Notes: generated by a model not told the origin, from the letters alone. 64,000 nt of DNA from Stygiobacter electus (GCA_029210465.1 JARGDL010000002.1:186001-250000); one strand, 5' to 3'. Positions 39,495 through 49,915 are shown, counted from the first letter of the stretch. A program made the numbers and translations.

Positions 39495-41318
39495 ATGGCA
39501 ATTTATAAAGACTTCAAAACCCTATCAGAATTATTCTTAATTATGACCAAAGAATTTGGTAAAGGAATGGAAAGACCGGTTCTTCACCAAAGAATTAATG
39601 AAAAATGGGTTGGTATAACATACGATGAACTTTATAAAAACACTGAAAGTTTTGCTTGTGGGTTAGCATCTTTAGGAGTAAAAAGAGGTGATAAAGTTGC
39701 TATCATTGGGGAAAATAGACCCGAATGGGTTTACTCCGATTTTGCAATTCTTGGTTTAGGAGCTGTTGATGTTCCTTTATATCCAATTTCAACTGCTGAA
39801 ACAATTGAATTTTGTTTAAATAATTCTGAATCTGTTGGTATTGTTGTCTCAAATAAATTTCAATTGAATAAAGTTTTAAAAATTCGTAACAATTGTAAAA
39901 CCTTAAAGTTTATAATTGTAATGAATAATGAAGAAGAATTTTCAGAGAAAAATGTTTTTAACTTTGCACAAATACAAAACAAAGGTGCAGAATTTAAGCA
40001 GTCAAATCCTAATTACTTTGAAGATAATATAAAACTCTGTCAGGAAAATGAAGTTTGTACAATTATATATACTTCAGGTACTACTGGTGAACCAAAGGGT
40101 GTGGTTCTCACTCATAAAAATATTGTTTCAAATGTTAAAGGAGCTCATGAAGTTTTTGATATAAATGAAAATGATATATTCCTTTCATTTTTACCTCTTT
40201 GCCATATATTTGAAAGAATGGCTGGATATTACACAGCTTTTTCTTCTGGTGGACAAATAGCTTATGCAGAAAGTATAGAAAAAGTTGCTCAAAATATGAA
40301 AGATATTCGTCCGACTATAATGACTGCTGTTCCACGTTTATTTGAAAGAATTTATTCAAAAATTAAACGTAATGTTGATAGTCAACCAGAAAAAAAACAA
40401 AAAATATTTAATTGGGCAATTGAGATTGGTAAAGAATATCAAGCTGCGTTAAAATCTGGTCATCCTGTTCCAATATTTTTATCATTAAAAAGAAAACTTG
40501 CCGACAAATTAGTATTTCACAAGTTAAGAGAAGCAACAGGTGGAAGATTAAGATTTTTTATTTCAGGTGGTGCGGCTCTTTCTCGTGAACTTGGGCAATT
40601 CTTTGAAGCTGTCGGTCTTTTAATTATTGAAGGTTATGGTTTGACTGAATCTTCACCTGTGCTTGCTTGTAATCGTGTAAACGATTATAAATTTGGAACT
40701 GTTGGAAAACCTTATCCTGGTGTTGAAATTAAAATAGCAAAAGATGGTGAAATTCTTGCTCATGGACCTAATATAATGCAAGGTTATTACAAAAACAAAA
40801 AAGAAACCGATGAAACAATTAAAGATGGTTGGCTTCACACTGGCGATATTGGTGTTTTTGATGCAGAAGGATTTTTAATTATTACTGATAGAAAAAAACA
40901 TTTATTTAAAACATCTGGTGGAAAATATATTGCTCCAACACCAATTGAAAATATGTTCTTAGCAAGTAAATACATTGATCAATTTATTTTAATTGGTGAT
41001 AGAAGAATGTTCCTTAGTGCTTTAATTGTTCCTGATTTTGAAGCATTAAAAGAATATGCTGATGCAAATCGAATTGAATATAAGGATATAGATGATCTTG
41101 TTCAGAAAAAACAAATTTATGAATTGCTTGATAAAGAACTTGATCAGTTCCAGAAAAAGCTTGCAAATTTTGAACGTGTAAGAAAATTTGCCGTTCTTGA
41201 TAAACCATTTACTATTGAAACTGGCGAATTAACTCCATCTTTAAAAGTAAAAAGAAAAGTAATTGAAGAGCGTTACAAAGATTTAATTGAAGAAATGTAC
41301 AAAGGTCTAGAAGCTTAA
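39495..41318 (+). CDS. Long-chain fatty acid--CoA ligase (AMP-forming)
   Basis: Activates fatty acids through an acyl-adenylate to acyl-CoA. The 607-residue protein belongs to the ANL superfamily: the P-loop YTSGTTGEPKG is at 192-202, the motif EGYGLTESSPV follows near residue 380, and the hinge region GDIGVFDAEGFLIITDRKK lies near 450. The long form with DRKKHLFKTSGGKYIAP resembles FadD15/Faa-type enzymes. AAAAGGAG precedes the ATG. It is a single-gene unit ended by the terminator at 41327. Confidence 0.92.
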   Translation: MAIYKDFKTLSELFLIMTKEFGKGMERPVLHQRINEKWVGITYDELYKNTESFACGLASLGVKRGDKVAIIGENRPEWVYSDFAILGLGAVDVPLYPISTAETIEFCLNNSESVGIVVSNKFQLNKVLKIRNNCKTLKFIIVMNNEEEFSEKNVFNFAQIQNKGAEFKQSNPNYFEDNIKLCQENEVCTIIYTSGTTGEPKGVVLTHKNIVSNVKGAHEVFDINENDIFLSFLPLCHIFERMAGYYTAFSSGGQIAYAESIEKVAQNMKDIRPTIMTAVPRLFERIYSKIKRNVDSQPEKKQKIFNWAIEIGKEYQAALKSGHPVPIFLSLKRKLADKLVFHKLREATGGRLRFFISGGAALSRELGQFFEAVGLLIIEGYGLTESSPVLACNRVNDYKFGTVGKPYPGVEIKIAKDGEILAHGPNIMQGYYKNKKETDETIKDGWLHTGDIGVFDAEGFLIITDRKKHLFKTSGGKYIAPTPIENMFLASKYIDQFILIGDRRMFLSALIVPDFEALKEYADANRIEYKDIDDLVQKKQIYELLDKELDQFQKKLANFERVRKFAVLDKPFTIETGELTPSLKVKRKVIEERYKDLIEEMYKGLEA

Positions 41319-41326
41319 TTGTTTAC

Positions 41327-41390
41327 GACATAGATTTTTATGTGTGATTAAAAAATTATTAATAACCATAAAAATCTATGTCTTTTTTTT
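41327..41390 (+). terminator. Perfect 16-bp terminator after the acyl-CoA ligase gene
   Basis: The stem at 41327-41342 is fully complementary to 41367-41382, with a 24-base loop, followed by eight T residues (41383-41390). It separates the ligase gene from metG. The long loop is unusual for an intrinsic terminator but the stem and U tract are convincing. Because the stem is AT-rich, termination may be incomplete. Confidence 0.88.
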
Positions 41391-41469
41391 ACTAATCTAA
41401 ATAACCAAATCCGAATGTAAGAATTTTACTATATTTGCCAACAATTTATAACATTCGCTGAGTAAAAAA

Positions 41470-43512
41470 TTGGGAAAAGAAAAAGTATTAGTTACCTCTG
41501 CATTACCATATGCAAACGGCAAAATTCATTTAGGGCATTTAAGTGGAGCTTATTTACCTGCAGATATTTATGTTCGATATAAAAGGTTAAATGGTGATGA
41601 TATTATTTACATTTGTGGTTCTGATGAGCATGGAGTTCCAATTACGATTACTGCAGATAAAGAAAAAGTTTCTCCTAAAGAAATTATAGATAGGTATCAT
41701 GAATTAAACAAATTAGCTTTTGAAAAATTTGGAATGAGCTTCGATATTTATTCAAGAACAAGTTTACCAATTCATCATCAAACAGCACAAGATTTCTTTA
41801 AATGTTTTTATGACCAAGGTTTGTTAGTTGAAAAAAAGTCACTTCAATTTTATGATGAAAAAGCAAAAATGTTTTTGCCGGACAGATACGTTGAAGGTAC
41901 ATGTCCTCGTTGCGGAAATGAAGAAGCTCGTAGTGATGAATGTGAAAAATGTGGTTCTCTTTATGACCCTTCAGAATTAAAAAATCCAAAAAGTAAAATA
42001 ACAGGTGAAACACCTGTATTAAAAGAAACTTCACATTATTTCTTCCCTTTAGGCAAATATCAGGAAAGATTAGAAAAATATATTAATGAAATGAGTGATA
42101 AATATGGCTGGAAAGAGAATGTACTACAATATTGTAAAGGTTGGTTTAATGATGGTTTGAAAGATCGTGCTGTTACAAGAGATTTAGATTGGGGTGTTAA
42201 AGTTCCACTTGATAATGTCCAGAACAAAGTTCTTTATGTTTGGTTCGAAGCTGTGCTCGGTTATATTTCTGCAACCAAAGAATTATCAAACCTAAAAGGT
42301 AATCCGGATCTTTGGAAAAAATATTGGCAAGATGAAAAAACAAAATACATTGCATTTATTGGGAAGGATAATATTGTTTTTCATACAATAATTTTTCCTG
42401 CAATGTTAATGGCATGGAATGATGTTAATCAGGATAAATTTGTTTTACCACAGAATGTTCCGGCAAATGAATTTTTAAATTTTGAAGGAAAGAAATTTTC
42501 AAAATCTCGTGGTTGGGGAATTGATGTTGATGAATTTTTAGAATTATTTCCTGCAGACTTACTTCGTTATACCCTTGCGGCTAATTTACCAGAAAATAAA
42601 GACACAGATTTTTACTGGAAAGAATTTCAAGCAAGAACTAATGGTGAATTAGCTGATATTTTAGGCAATTTTATTAATCGAACTTTAACTTTTACATTTA
42701 AACATTTTGAAGGCAAAGTTCCACCAAGAAATCAATTAGATAAAATTGATGAAGAAATGTTGAAATATATTGAAGAAGCACCACAAAAAATTTCTTCATT
42801 ACTTGAAAAATTCAAAATAAAAGATGCTGTTTTTGAAATGTTAAATGTTGCTCGTGCAGGCAATAAATATTTTAATGATTCAGAACCTTGGAAAACAAGC
42901 AAATCAAACAAAGATAAATGTTCAACAACTTTAAATATTTGTTTGAATACAATTTTTACATTAGCAGAAATTTTTGAACCAGTAATTCCGTTCACGAGTA
43001 AAAAAATATTTGCAATGTTAAATGCAAATCCAGTTGAATGGAAGAACTCAGGTAAAACAAATTTAGAAGTAGGTCATCAATTAAATGAACCACAAATATT
43101 GTTCAACAAGATTGAAGATAAAGTGATTGAACAAGAAATTAATAAACTTTCTAAAGCAGAAGAAGAACCAAAAGAAATTATTGAACAAATTTCTATTGAT
43201 GACTTTAAAAAAGTTAAATTAAGAGTAGCTCAAATAATTTCCGCAGAAAATGTTAAAAAAAGTGATAAGCTATTGAAACTTCAAATAGATTTAGGAGAAG
43301 AAAAACGTCAGCTTGTTGCTGGAATTGCTAAAAGTTATTCACCTGAAGAATTGATCGGGAAAAAAATTCTTGTTGTTGCCAATCTTAAACCTGCAAAACT
43401 TTTTGGGATTGAATCGCAAGGGATGGTTTTAGCACTTGATACTAGTGAAGAAGGTAAAGTTAAATTGATTGAAATAGATCAGTCAATTGAGCTTGGTAAA
43501 ACAGCAAAATAA
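41470..43512 (+). CDS. metG: Methionine--tRNA ligase
   Basis: Charges tRNA-Met. The 680-residue enzyme shows the HIGH-type motif HLGH (20-23), a zinc knuckle with Cys145, Cys148, Cys158 and Cys161, and KFSKS (342-346) as the KMSKS motif. A C-terminal EMAP/Trbp-like tRNA-binding domain occupies about 577-680. The start is TTG with no strong ribosome binding site. TATATTTG at 41430-41437 could be a -7 promoter element, but no matching -33 TTG was found. Confidence 0.96.
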   Translation: MGKEKVLVTSALPYANGKIHLGHLSGAYLPADIYVRYKRLNGDDIIYICGSDEHGVPITITADKEKVSPKEIIDRYHELNKLAFEKFGMSFDIYSRTSLPIHHQTAQDFFKCFYDQGLLVEKKSLQFYDEKAKMFLPDRYVEGTCPRCGNEEARSDECEKCGSLYDPSELKNPKSKITGETPVLKETSHYFFPLGKYQERLEKYINEMSDKYGWKENVLQYCKGWFNDGLKDRAVTRDLDWGVKVPLDNVQNKVLYVWFEAVLGYISATKELSNLKGNPDLWKKYWQDEKTKYIAFIGKDNIVFHTIIFPAMLMAWNDVNQDKFVLPQNVPANEFLNFEGKKFSKSRGWGIDVDEFLELFPADLLRYTLAANLPENKDTDFYWKEFQARTNGELADILGNFINRTLTFTFKHFEGKVPPRNQLDKIDEEMLKYIEEAPQKISSLLEKFKIKDAVFEMLNVARAGNKYFNDSEPWKTSKSNKDKCSTTLNICLNTIFTLAEIFEPVIPFTSKKIFAMLNANPVEWKNSGKTNLEVGHQLNEPQILFNKIEDKVIEQEINKLSKAEEEPKEIIEQISIDDFKKVKLRVAQIISAENVKKSDKLLKLQIDLGEEKRQLVAGIAKSYSPEELIGKKILVVANLKPAKLFGIESQGMVLALDTSEEGKVKLIEIDQSIELGKTAK

Positions 43513-43535
43513 TTTTAACACAATTTTTGTTAAAA
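43513..43535 (+). other. Small hairpin after metG
   Basis: TTTTAACA (43513-43520) pairs with TGTTAAAA (43528-43535) around a 7-base loop, directly behind the metG stop codon. The run after it is A-rich rather than U-rich, so it is not a classical intrinsic terminator for the + strand. It may protect the mRNA 3' end. Confidence 0.35.
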
Positions 43536-43603
43536 AAAGAAACATTACTTTTTTAACAATGTTAAACAATCAAAATTTTATATAGATTAATGGAGGAAGT
43601 TGA

Positions 43604-45589
43604 ATGCATTATACAAAGTTAATTTTAGCTTTAATACTTTCAATAATTTTATCATCTTGTGCAACAGAGCATTCAAAAATTATTGTTGCTGAGTTTGGTA
43701 ATCAAAAAATTTATTTAGGTGAATTCGAAAAAGCTTATACTAAAAATTCTGGCGGCATAGAAAAAGCTAAATCTGATTCTTTCCCCTCATATCAAAAATT
43801 TATGGATTTATATCTTAATTATAGAATGAAACTACGTGATGGTAAAGTTCGTGGTTATGAAAATGATGAAGACATGCAAAAAGAATACGTCGATTACAAA
43901 ACAAACATTGGCAAAACTTTATTTCTTGAAAGAGAATTATATGAACCAAACTTAAAACAACTTTATGAAAGAAGAAAAGTTGAATTTCGTGCAAGTCATA
44001 TTTTCTTTAGAGAGGATTCAAATTGGACAAAAGAAAAAATTATAACCCTCGCAAAAAAATTAATTGATAGCTTAAACAAAGGTGCTGATTTTGCAAAACT
44101 TGCACGTGAATATTCGAAAGACGAATATACAGCTCCACGAGGTGGAGATGTATACTATTTTACTGCTGGAAGAATAAATAGCTCTGCAATCGAAGATGCA
44201 ATTTATTCTCTTGATGTTAATCAAATTTACCCTGAACCAGTTTATTCAGGTTTTGGCTGGCACATCTTAAAATTAACTGAAAAACATCCACGACGCCCTT
44301 CAATTAAATGTTCACATATTTTAATTCGTACTGAAGATTCAACTGGTGTCCAAGATACTGCTAAGGCTTATAAAAAAATTAAAGAGATTGAAGATGAACT
44401 TAAGAAAGGAGCTGACTTTGGTGAACTGGCATTAAAATATTCTGAAGACCCTGGAAGCAAAAATCAAAGAGGTGAATTAGGATTTTTTGAACGCGGTAGA
44501 ATGGTCCCAGAATTTGATGAAGCTGCTTTCAAATTAAAAGTAGGTGAAGTTTCTCCAATTGTAAAAACTCAATTTGGTTACCATCTTATCAAATTAATTG
44601 ATGAACAAAAACCTAAAACTTATGAAGAAGAAAAAGAAGATTTACGCGAAATGTTCAAACGTGTTCGTTACAAATCTGAATATGAAAAATTAATTGATAA
44701 ACTTAAGAAAGAATTAAGTTACTCAATCGATAATGAAACTATCAATCAATTAAATAATAAGAATAACGATTCTATAAAAATTACAGTTGGCTACAAAGAA
44801 ACAAACTTTTACAAAAAGAATGGAAGTAAACCATTAATAAAATTAAAAAATAAGATTTTTGATGTTGATAGTTTATTTAGTTTTATGTCAAAAAATCCCA
44901 CATACTTGGGTCAATATTTAGATGATAAATTACTTGAAAAAGCAATTAATCAATATTCATCTGAAATTTTAGTTCGTGAAAAAGCACTTAATTATGATAA
45001 AGAAGACAAAGAATTTGCTCAACTTATGGATGAATACAAAAACGGAATGTATCTTTTCAAAATTTTAGAAGAAGAAGTTTGGACAAAAGTTGATATTGAT
45101 TCTAACAAAACAAAATTATTCTGGGAAAAGAACAAAGAAAAATTCGTTTGGCCAAATAGAGTTGAATTCAAAGAAATTTATGTTAACAGTGATTCAGTTA
45201 AAAATGTTGTAGAGAATTTATTAAAAAATGGAGCAAGTTTTGATTCTCTTTACAACAAGTACAATCAAAGAACTGGTTATGAAAATAAACCTGGATTTTA
45301 TGGTTTAGTAGATGTTAATTCAAATGAGTTATCAAAGAAAGCAAATGCATTAAAAGAAGTTGGACAAATATCTGATCCATTCAAATTTCAAGAAGGTTGG
45401 TCAATAGTTAAATTAATTAGAAAAGATTCAGCTAGACAGAAAACTTACGACGAAGCAAAAGTTGAAGCTACAAGTATGTTTCAGGAATTTGAAAGTAAAA
45501 GATTAGAAGACGAATATATTTCTAAACTTAAAAATTTATATAAACCAAAAGTTTATTATGAAGAGCTTAAAAAAGCTTTCAAAGATTAA
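43604..45589 (+). CDS. Peptidyl-prolyl isomerase lipoprotein with two parvulin domains
   Basis: A 661-residue periplasmic foldase candidate. The signal segment ends in IILSSCATE, a lipobox that would anchor it to a membrane. Two parvulin-type domains follow, beginning with RASHIFFREDS (about 129) and KCSHILIRTED (about 234); the second has GSKNQRGELGFFERGRMVPE. The remaining C-terminal half may contain a third, degenerate domain (HPLG-like pattern near 540-640). GGAGG precedes the ATG. It starts a run of three SurA-like genes with overlaps. Confidence 0.9.
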   Translation: MHYTKLILALILSIILSSCATEHSKIIVAEFGNQKIYLGEFEKAYTKNSGGIEKAKSDSFPSYQKFMDLYLNYRMKLRDGKVRGYENDEDMQKEYVDYKTNIGKTLFLERELYEPNLKQLYERRKVEFRASHIFFREDSNWTKEKIITLAKKLIDSLNKGADFAKLAREYSKDEYTAPRGGDVYYFTAGRINSSAIEDAIYSLDVNQIYPEPVYSGFGWHILKLTEKHPRRPSIKCSHILIRTEDSTGVQDTAKAYKKIKEIEDELKKGADFGELALKYSEDPGSKNQRGELGFFERGRMVPEFDEAAFKLKVGEVSPIVKTQFGYHLIKLIDEQKPKTYEEEKEDLREMFKRVRYKSEYEKLIDKLKKELSYSIDNETINQLNNKNNDSIKITVGYKETNFYKKNGSKPLIKLKNKIFDVDSLFSFMSKNPTYLGQYLDDKLLEKAINQYSSEILVREKALNYDKEDKEFAQLMDEYKNGMYLFKILEEEVWTKVDIDSNKTKLFWEKNKEKFVWPNRVEFKEIYVNSDSVKNVVENLLKNGASFDSLYNKYNQRTGYENKPGFYGLVDVNSNELSKKANALKEVGQISDPFKFQEGWSIVKLIRKDSARQKTYDEAKVEATSMFQEFESKRLEDEYISKLKNLYKPKVYYEELKKAFKD

Positions 45590-46388
45590 TTTATTTATCA
45601 TATTAATAATTTTAATTATCACATCTTGTTCTAAAGAAGAACAAAAAGATAAAAATGTAATTAAAATTAATGATTCATATTTAACTGAAGAAGATTTAAA
45701 GTCGATGTTGAATGATCAACTAAATCGGACAAAGTTAAAAGAAGAATTAATTAACGAATGGATTGAAGACGAAGTTCTTTATAATGAAGCTAAAAAGGAA
45801 GGGATCCTAGAAGAAAAAGATTTCCAAAAAATTATGAACAAAAGCCAAAAAAAATTAGCAATAGCTTTTTTAATCAATAAAATTGTTGAAGATCAAGATT
45901 TTCAAATTAAAGATGATGAAATAAAAAAATTCTACGATGAGAACAAAAATGAATTTAAATTGATAGATGATTTATATCATTTCAAAAGTGCTACTTTTTA
46001 TAATTATGATGATGCAATAAAATTCAGAGAAAAGTTAATGGAATCAAATTTGACTATTTCAGAGAATCTATTAAAAGCACAAAAAATTAATTATAGCATA
46101 AGTGAAAATTATCTTTATAAAAATGAAGTTCAGCCAATACAGCTTTTAAGAATATTAAACTTGCTTGAGAAAGATGAAGTAAGTTTAGTAATAGAAACAG
46201 ACGATGGAAATTTTATTGTTGTCCAATTGATAGAAAAGTTAAGTAAAAATGAAATACCACAATTAGATTTTGTATATAAAGATGTAAAGGAAAAATTGCT
46301 TTTAGTAAAACAGAAAGAATTTGTACATAATTATATAAAAGAATTAATCTCAGAACATAAATTAGAAATTGAGAGGTTTGACGAATGA
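45558..46388 (+). CDS. SurA/PrsA-like lipoprotein, parvulin domain not obvious
   Basis: A 276-residue protein. The start overlaps the preceding gene by 32 bases and gives a clear lipoprotein signal (IILIITSCSKEEQ). The body shows the helical SurA N-domain pattern (DLKSMLNDQLNRTKLKEELI and DEVLYNEAKKEG), with a later YKDVKEKLLLVKQKEF helix. I see no complete parvulin active-site sequence, so it is probably a chaperone rather than an isomerase. It overlaps the following surA-type gene by 4 bases (ATGA). Confidence 0.75.
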   Translation: MKSLKKLSKINLFIILIILIITSCSKEEQKDKNVIKINDSYLTEEDLKSMLNDQLNRTKLKEELINEWIEDEVLYNEAKKEGILEEKDFQKIMNKSQKKLAIAFLINKIVEDQDFQIKDDEIKKFYDENKNEFKLIDDLYHFKSATFYNYDDAIKFREKLMESNLTISENLLKAQKINYSISENYLYKNEVQPIQLLRILNLLEKDEVSLVIETDDGNFIVVQLIEKLSKNEIPQLDFVYKDVKEKLLLVKQKEFVHNYIKELISEHKLEIERFDE

Positions 46389-47650
46389 AAAAATTATTAT
46401 TGATCATGATTATGACATCAACAATTTTTGCCCAAAAAGTTTTAGATAAAATAGTTGCAGTTGTTGACAATGAAATTATACTACAATCTGAATTGGACTT
46501 CAGAGTTAATATGGAAGCCGCTCAAAGAAATTTAAATCCAGCCGATTCATCATTAAGAAAAGCAATTTTAAATTCATTAATTGAAGAAAAATTGCTTTAT
46601 GCTCAAGCAGATATGGATACGATTAAAGTTACAGATGAACAAGTTCAACAGCAGCTCGACTATCAAATAAATTATTTTATTCAGCAATATGGTTCACGCG
46701 AAAAGTTAGAGCAAGTTTATGGAATGTCATTGGAAAAAATAAAACGCTCTCTGCAAGATGATGTTAGAAAAAATATAATGGCACAATTACTTCAGCAAAA
46801 AAAGTTTGGACAAATTGAAGCATCAAGAAAAGAAGTGGAAGATTTTTTTGATACTATAAAAGATTCACTTCCAATGGTTCAAGCAAAATATCAAATTGCT
46901 CATATCTTTGTTAATCCAAAAACAGGTGAAAGAATAAAACAAAAAGCAAAAGCATTTGCTCAATCACTTTTAGATTCTTTAAAAGCTGGAAAAGATTTTG
47001 CAGAACTCGCTAAAAAATATTCTGATGATCCGGGAAGTGCCCAAAATGGCGGCGATTTAGGATTCCAAAAACGTGGTGTGCTTGTTCCTGAATTTGAAGC
47101 CGCAGCATATTCTTTAGCTCCAAATCAAATTTCAAATGTTGTTCAATCACCATTTGGTTTTCATATAATTCAATTATTAGAAAGACGCGGTGATGCAATG
47201 CATGCGCGGCATATTTTAATTAAAATAAAAGCTGATGACGAAGCTGACTTGCATGCAATTGAATTTCTGAATGAAATTAGAGATAGCATTGTCAAAGGAA
47301 AAAATACGTTTAATTATTATGCTTCAAAATATAGCGATGATAAAGAAACAGCAAGATTCGGTGGAGAAATTGGAACTCTTGAAGTAAGCCAGTTAGATAA
47401 ATCATTACTTGATATTATTTATAAACTCAATGAGGGTGATATTAGTTATCCAAAAAGAATTGATGTTGATAGAAATACTTACGGCTTTCATATTGTCAAA
47501 CTAATAAAAAGAATTCCTGAACATAAACCAAGTTTAGACTTAGATTACAATGAAATAAAAAGATTAGCTGATTATTCCAAAAAGCAAAAACTTTATGCTA
47601 AATATGTTGATGAAATTAAAAATAATATCTATTGGGAAATTAAAAATTAA
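46385..47650 (+). CDS. surA: Periplasmic chaperone SurA (two parvulin domains)
   Basis: SurA escorts outer-membrane proteins across the periplasm. The 421 residues start with a cleavable signal (MKKLLLIMIMTSTIFAQ), then the typical DKIVAVVDNEIILQSEL opening of the SurA N-domain. Two parvulin domains follow, starting at about 168 (QIAHIFVNPKTG) and 272 (HARHILIKIKAD), the first with GSAQNGGDLGFQKRGVLVPEF. It overlaps the preceding gene by ATGA and precedes moxR by 12 bases. It is the clearest SurA of the three foldase genes. Confidence 0.9.
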   Translation: MKKLLLIMIMTSTIFAQKVLDKIVAVVDNEIILQSELDFRVNMEAAQRNLNPADSSLRKAILNSLIEEKLLYAQADMDTIKVTDEQVQQQLDYQINYFIQQYGSREKLEQVYGMSLEKIKRSLQDDVRKNIMAQLLQQKKFGQIEASRKEVEDFFDTIKDSLPMVQAKYQIAHIFVNPKTGERIKQKAKAFAQSLLDSLKAGKDFAELAKKYSDDPGSAQNGGDLGFQKRGVLVPEFEAAAYSLAPNQISNVVQSPFGFHIIQLLERRGDAMHARHILIKIKADDEADLHAIEFLNEIRDSIVKGKNTFNYYASKYSDDKETARFGGEIGTLEVSQLDKSLLDIIYKLNEGDISYPKRIDVDRNTYGFHIVKLIKRIPEHKPSLDLDYNEIKRLADYSKKQKLYAKYVDEIKNNIYWEIKN

Positions 47651-47662
47651 CACGAGGTTAAA

Positions 47663-48652
47663 TTGCAGGTAAATCCAAAAGATGATGTAGAAGCTGTTAA
47701 AAATCTATCAGAATCAATTGAAAAAATTAAAAAAGAAATTTCAAAAGTAATTGTTGGTCAAGAGCAAATTATAAATGATTTATTAATAAGTCTTTTTGCA
47801 AAAGGAAATTGTTTACTCATTGGTGTGCCTGGACTTGCAAAAACTTTATTGATTAAAACTCTTGCTGATGTACTCGATTTGAAATTTAGCAGAATTCAAT
47901 TTACACCGGACTTAATGCCAAGCGATATAACAGGTACAGAAATAATTGAAGATGACTCTACCACTAAAAAAAAACAATTCAGATATGTTGAAGGACCAAT
48001 TTTTGCAAATATAATTTTAGCAGATGAAATAAATAGAACGCCACCCAAAACACAAGCCGCTCTACTTGAAGCAATGCAGGAACATAAAGTAACTTCAGGT
48101 GGAATTACAAGAAATCTTGAAGAACCATTTTTTGTTTTAGCAACTCAAAATCCTATTGAGCAAGAAGGAACTTATCCATTACCAGAAGCACAACTTGACC
48201 GTTTTATGTTTAATCTTTGGTTAGAGTATCCAACATTAAATGAAGAAATACAAATTATTAAGTCAACAACAAGTGATTATAAGCCATCGATTAATAAAAT
48301 ATTAAATGCTGAAAATATTATTTACTTCCAAGAACTTGTCCGACGAGTTCCTGTTGCTGACAATGTAATTGAATTTGCTGTTAATATTGTAAATCAATCA
48401 CGACCATCTTTATCAAAAAGTAATTTTGTAAAAGAAAAAGTTTCATGGGGTGCAGGACCACGTGCTTCTCAATATTTAATTATTGCTGCAAAAACAAAAG
48501 CAATATTTGAAGGTAGATTCACACCGAATATTGATGATGTAAAATATTTTCTAATTCCAGTTTTGCGTCATCGTATCATTCCAAATTTTTCAGCCGAAGC
48601 TGAAGGAATTTCATCCGTTGATATTATCAACAAAATATCTGAAGAATTTTGA
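47663..48652 (+). CDS. MoxR-family AAA+ ATPase
   Basis: MoxR ATPases act as chaperones that insert cofactors or assemble complexes, often with VWA-domain proteins. The 329-residue protein has Walker A GVPGLAKT (54-61), Walker B ILADEINRTPPKTQAALLEA with Asp121 and Glu122, and the sensor region ATQNPIEQEGTYPLPEAQLDRF. The start is TTG behind ACGAGG. The usual DUF58/VWA partners are absent; instead an M23 peptidase follows, overlapping by 4 bases. Confidence 0.93.
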   Translation: MQVNPKDDVEAVKNLSESIEKIKKEISKVIVGQEQIINDLLISLFAKGNCLLIGVPGLAKTLLIKTLADVLDLKFSRIQFTPDLMPSDITGTEIIEDDSTTKKKQFRYVEGPIFANIILADEINRTPPKTQAALLEAMQEHKVTSGGITRNLEEPFFVLATQNPIEQEGTYPLPEAQLDRFMFNLWLEYPTLNEEIQIIKSTTSDYKPSINKILNAENIIYFQELVRRVPVADNVIEFAVNIVNQSRPSLSKSNFVKEKVSWGAGPRASQYLIIAAKTKAIFEGRFTPNIDDVKYFLIPVLRHRIIPNFSAEAEGISSVDIINKISEEF

Positions 48653-49854
48653 TACGCAATAAATATTTTTTAATAATAACTATACCTTTATTGGTTCTTC
48701 TTTTTTCTTGCAAGAAAAAAGAAAGTAAGATCGTTAATAATATACAACAGCCAAACCCATTTCAACTTCAAATTGAAGGATTAATTTCTGTTAAAGATAC
48801 TCTCCAACAAAACGAAACACTTTCAGATATTTTACAACCTCATAATATTTCTATGAATTTAATTCATGAGATCGAAAAAAGAGCAATTAAAGTATTCCCA
48901 CTGAGAAAATTTAAAGCAGGAAATGAAATTTATATTTATGCAAAATGGGATTCTGTTGAAACTGTTAAATATTTAGTTTATCCAATTGATGAAATTAATT
49001 ACGTGGTTTATGATTTAAGAGATTCAATAAAGATTTATAAAAAGCAAATTCCTCATACAATTAAAACTGATTTAATAACAGGAAAAATTGAACAAGGATT
49101 AATAACTGATCTCGAAAAGAAAAATATAGATCCGGAAGTTGGTTTTAATACTGCAGATATTTATGAAAGCAAAATTGATTTTACAACACTTCAACCAGGT
49201 GATGAATATAAAATTCTTGCTGAACAATATTATGTAGACAATAAACCTGTAAAATTTCAAAAAATTGTTGCAGCTAAAATCAACTACAAAGGGAAAGATT
49301 TCTTTGCTTTCAATTTTAAAATAGGAAATAAAAATGGCTATTATGATGAAAACGGAAAAGGTATGCAAGGTATGTTTCTTACTGCACCAATAAAATTTAG
49401 ATTTAGGATCACCTCAAGATATTCAAAAAACAGATTCCATCCAGTTTTACAAAAAAACAAAGCACATTTAGGAACTGATTTTGCTGCGGCATACGGAACA
49501 CCAATTCAAGCAACTGCTAATGGAACAGTTTTAGAAGCAAGTTATACAAGTGGAAACGGTTATTATATTAAAATAAAGCATTCTCCAACATACACAACTC
49601 AATATTTACACATGTCAAGATTTGCAGCTGGAATTAGAAAAGGTGTAAAAGTTTCACAGGGGCAAACGATTGGTTACGTTGGAAGTACAGGATTAGCAAC
49701 TGGTCCACATGTATGTTATCGCTTTTGGAAAAATGGTAAACAAGTTGATCCATTAAAAGAAAAAAGACAATCTACAGGACCTATCAATAAAAAATATTTA
49801 AGCGATTTTATAAAATATAAAGATGAAATCATAAAAAAATATTTTTCTTCATGA
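48649..49854 (+). CDS. M23-family metallopeptidase lipoprotein
   Basis: A 401-residue cell-wall hydrolase candidate. The N-terminus (MIRNKYFLIITIPLLVLLFSCKKK) carries a lipobox at FSC. The first 250 residues have mixed domains, possibly OapA-like. The C-terminal M23 domain shows the ligands His273 and Asp277 (HLGTD) and His354 (GPHVCYRFW), with His321 in YLHMS. The second histidine of the usual HxH is Cys here, a variant I recall from Bacteroidota relatives. The TTG start overlaps the moxR stop (TTGA). No promoter lies between them. Confidence 0.88.
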   Translation: MIRNKYFLIITIPLLVLLFSCKKKESKIVNNIQQPNPFQLQIEGLISVKDTLQQNETLSDILQPHNISMNLIHEIEKRAIKVFPLRKFKAGNEIYIYAKWDSVETVKYLVYPIDEINYVVYDLRDSIKIYKKQIPHTIKTDLITGKIEQGLITDLEKKNIDPEVGFNTADIYESKIDFTTLQPGDEYKILAEQYYVDNKPVKFQKIVAAKINYKGKDFFAFNFKIGNKNGYYDENGKGMQGMFLTAPIKFRFRITSRYSKNRFHPVLQKNKAHLGTDFAAAYGTPIQATANGTVLEASYTSGNGYYIKIKHSPTYTTQYLHMSRFAAGIRKGVKVSQGQTIGYVGSTGLATGPHVCYRFWKNGKQVDPLKEKRQSTGPINKKYLSDFIKYKDEIIKKYFSS

Positions 49855-49915
49855 TGTATAAAAATTCAAAATTATGCATAAAAATGCATTTAAAAAATTA
49901 ATCCTCAAAAATATT

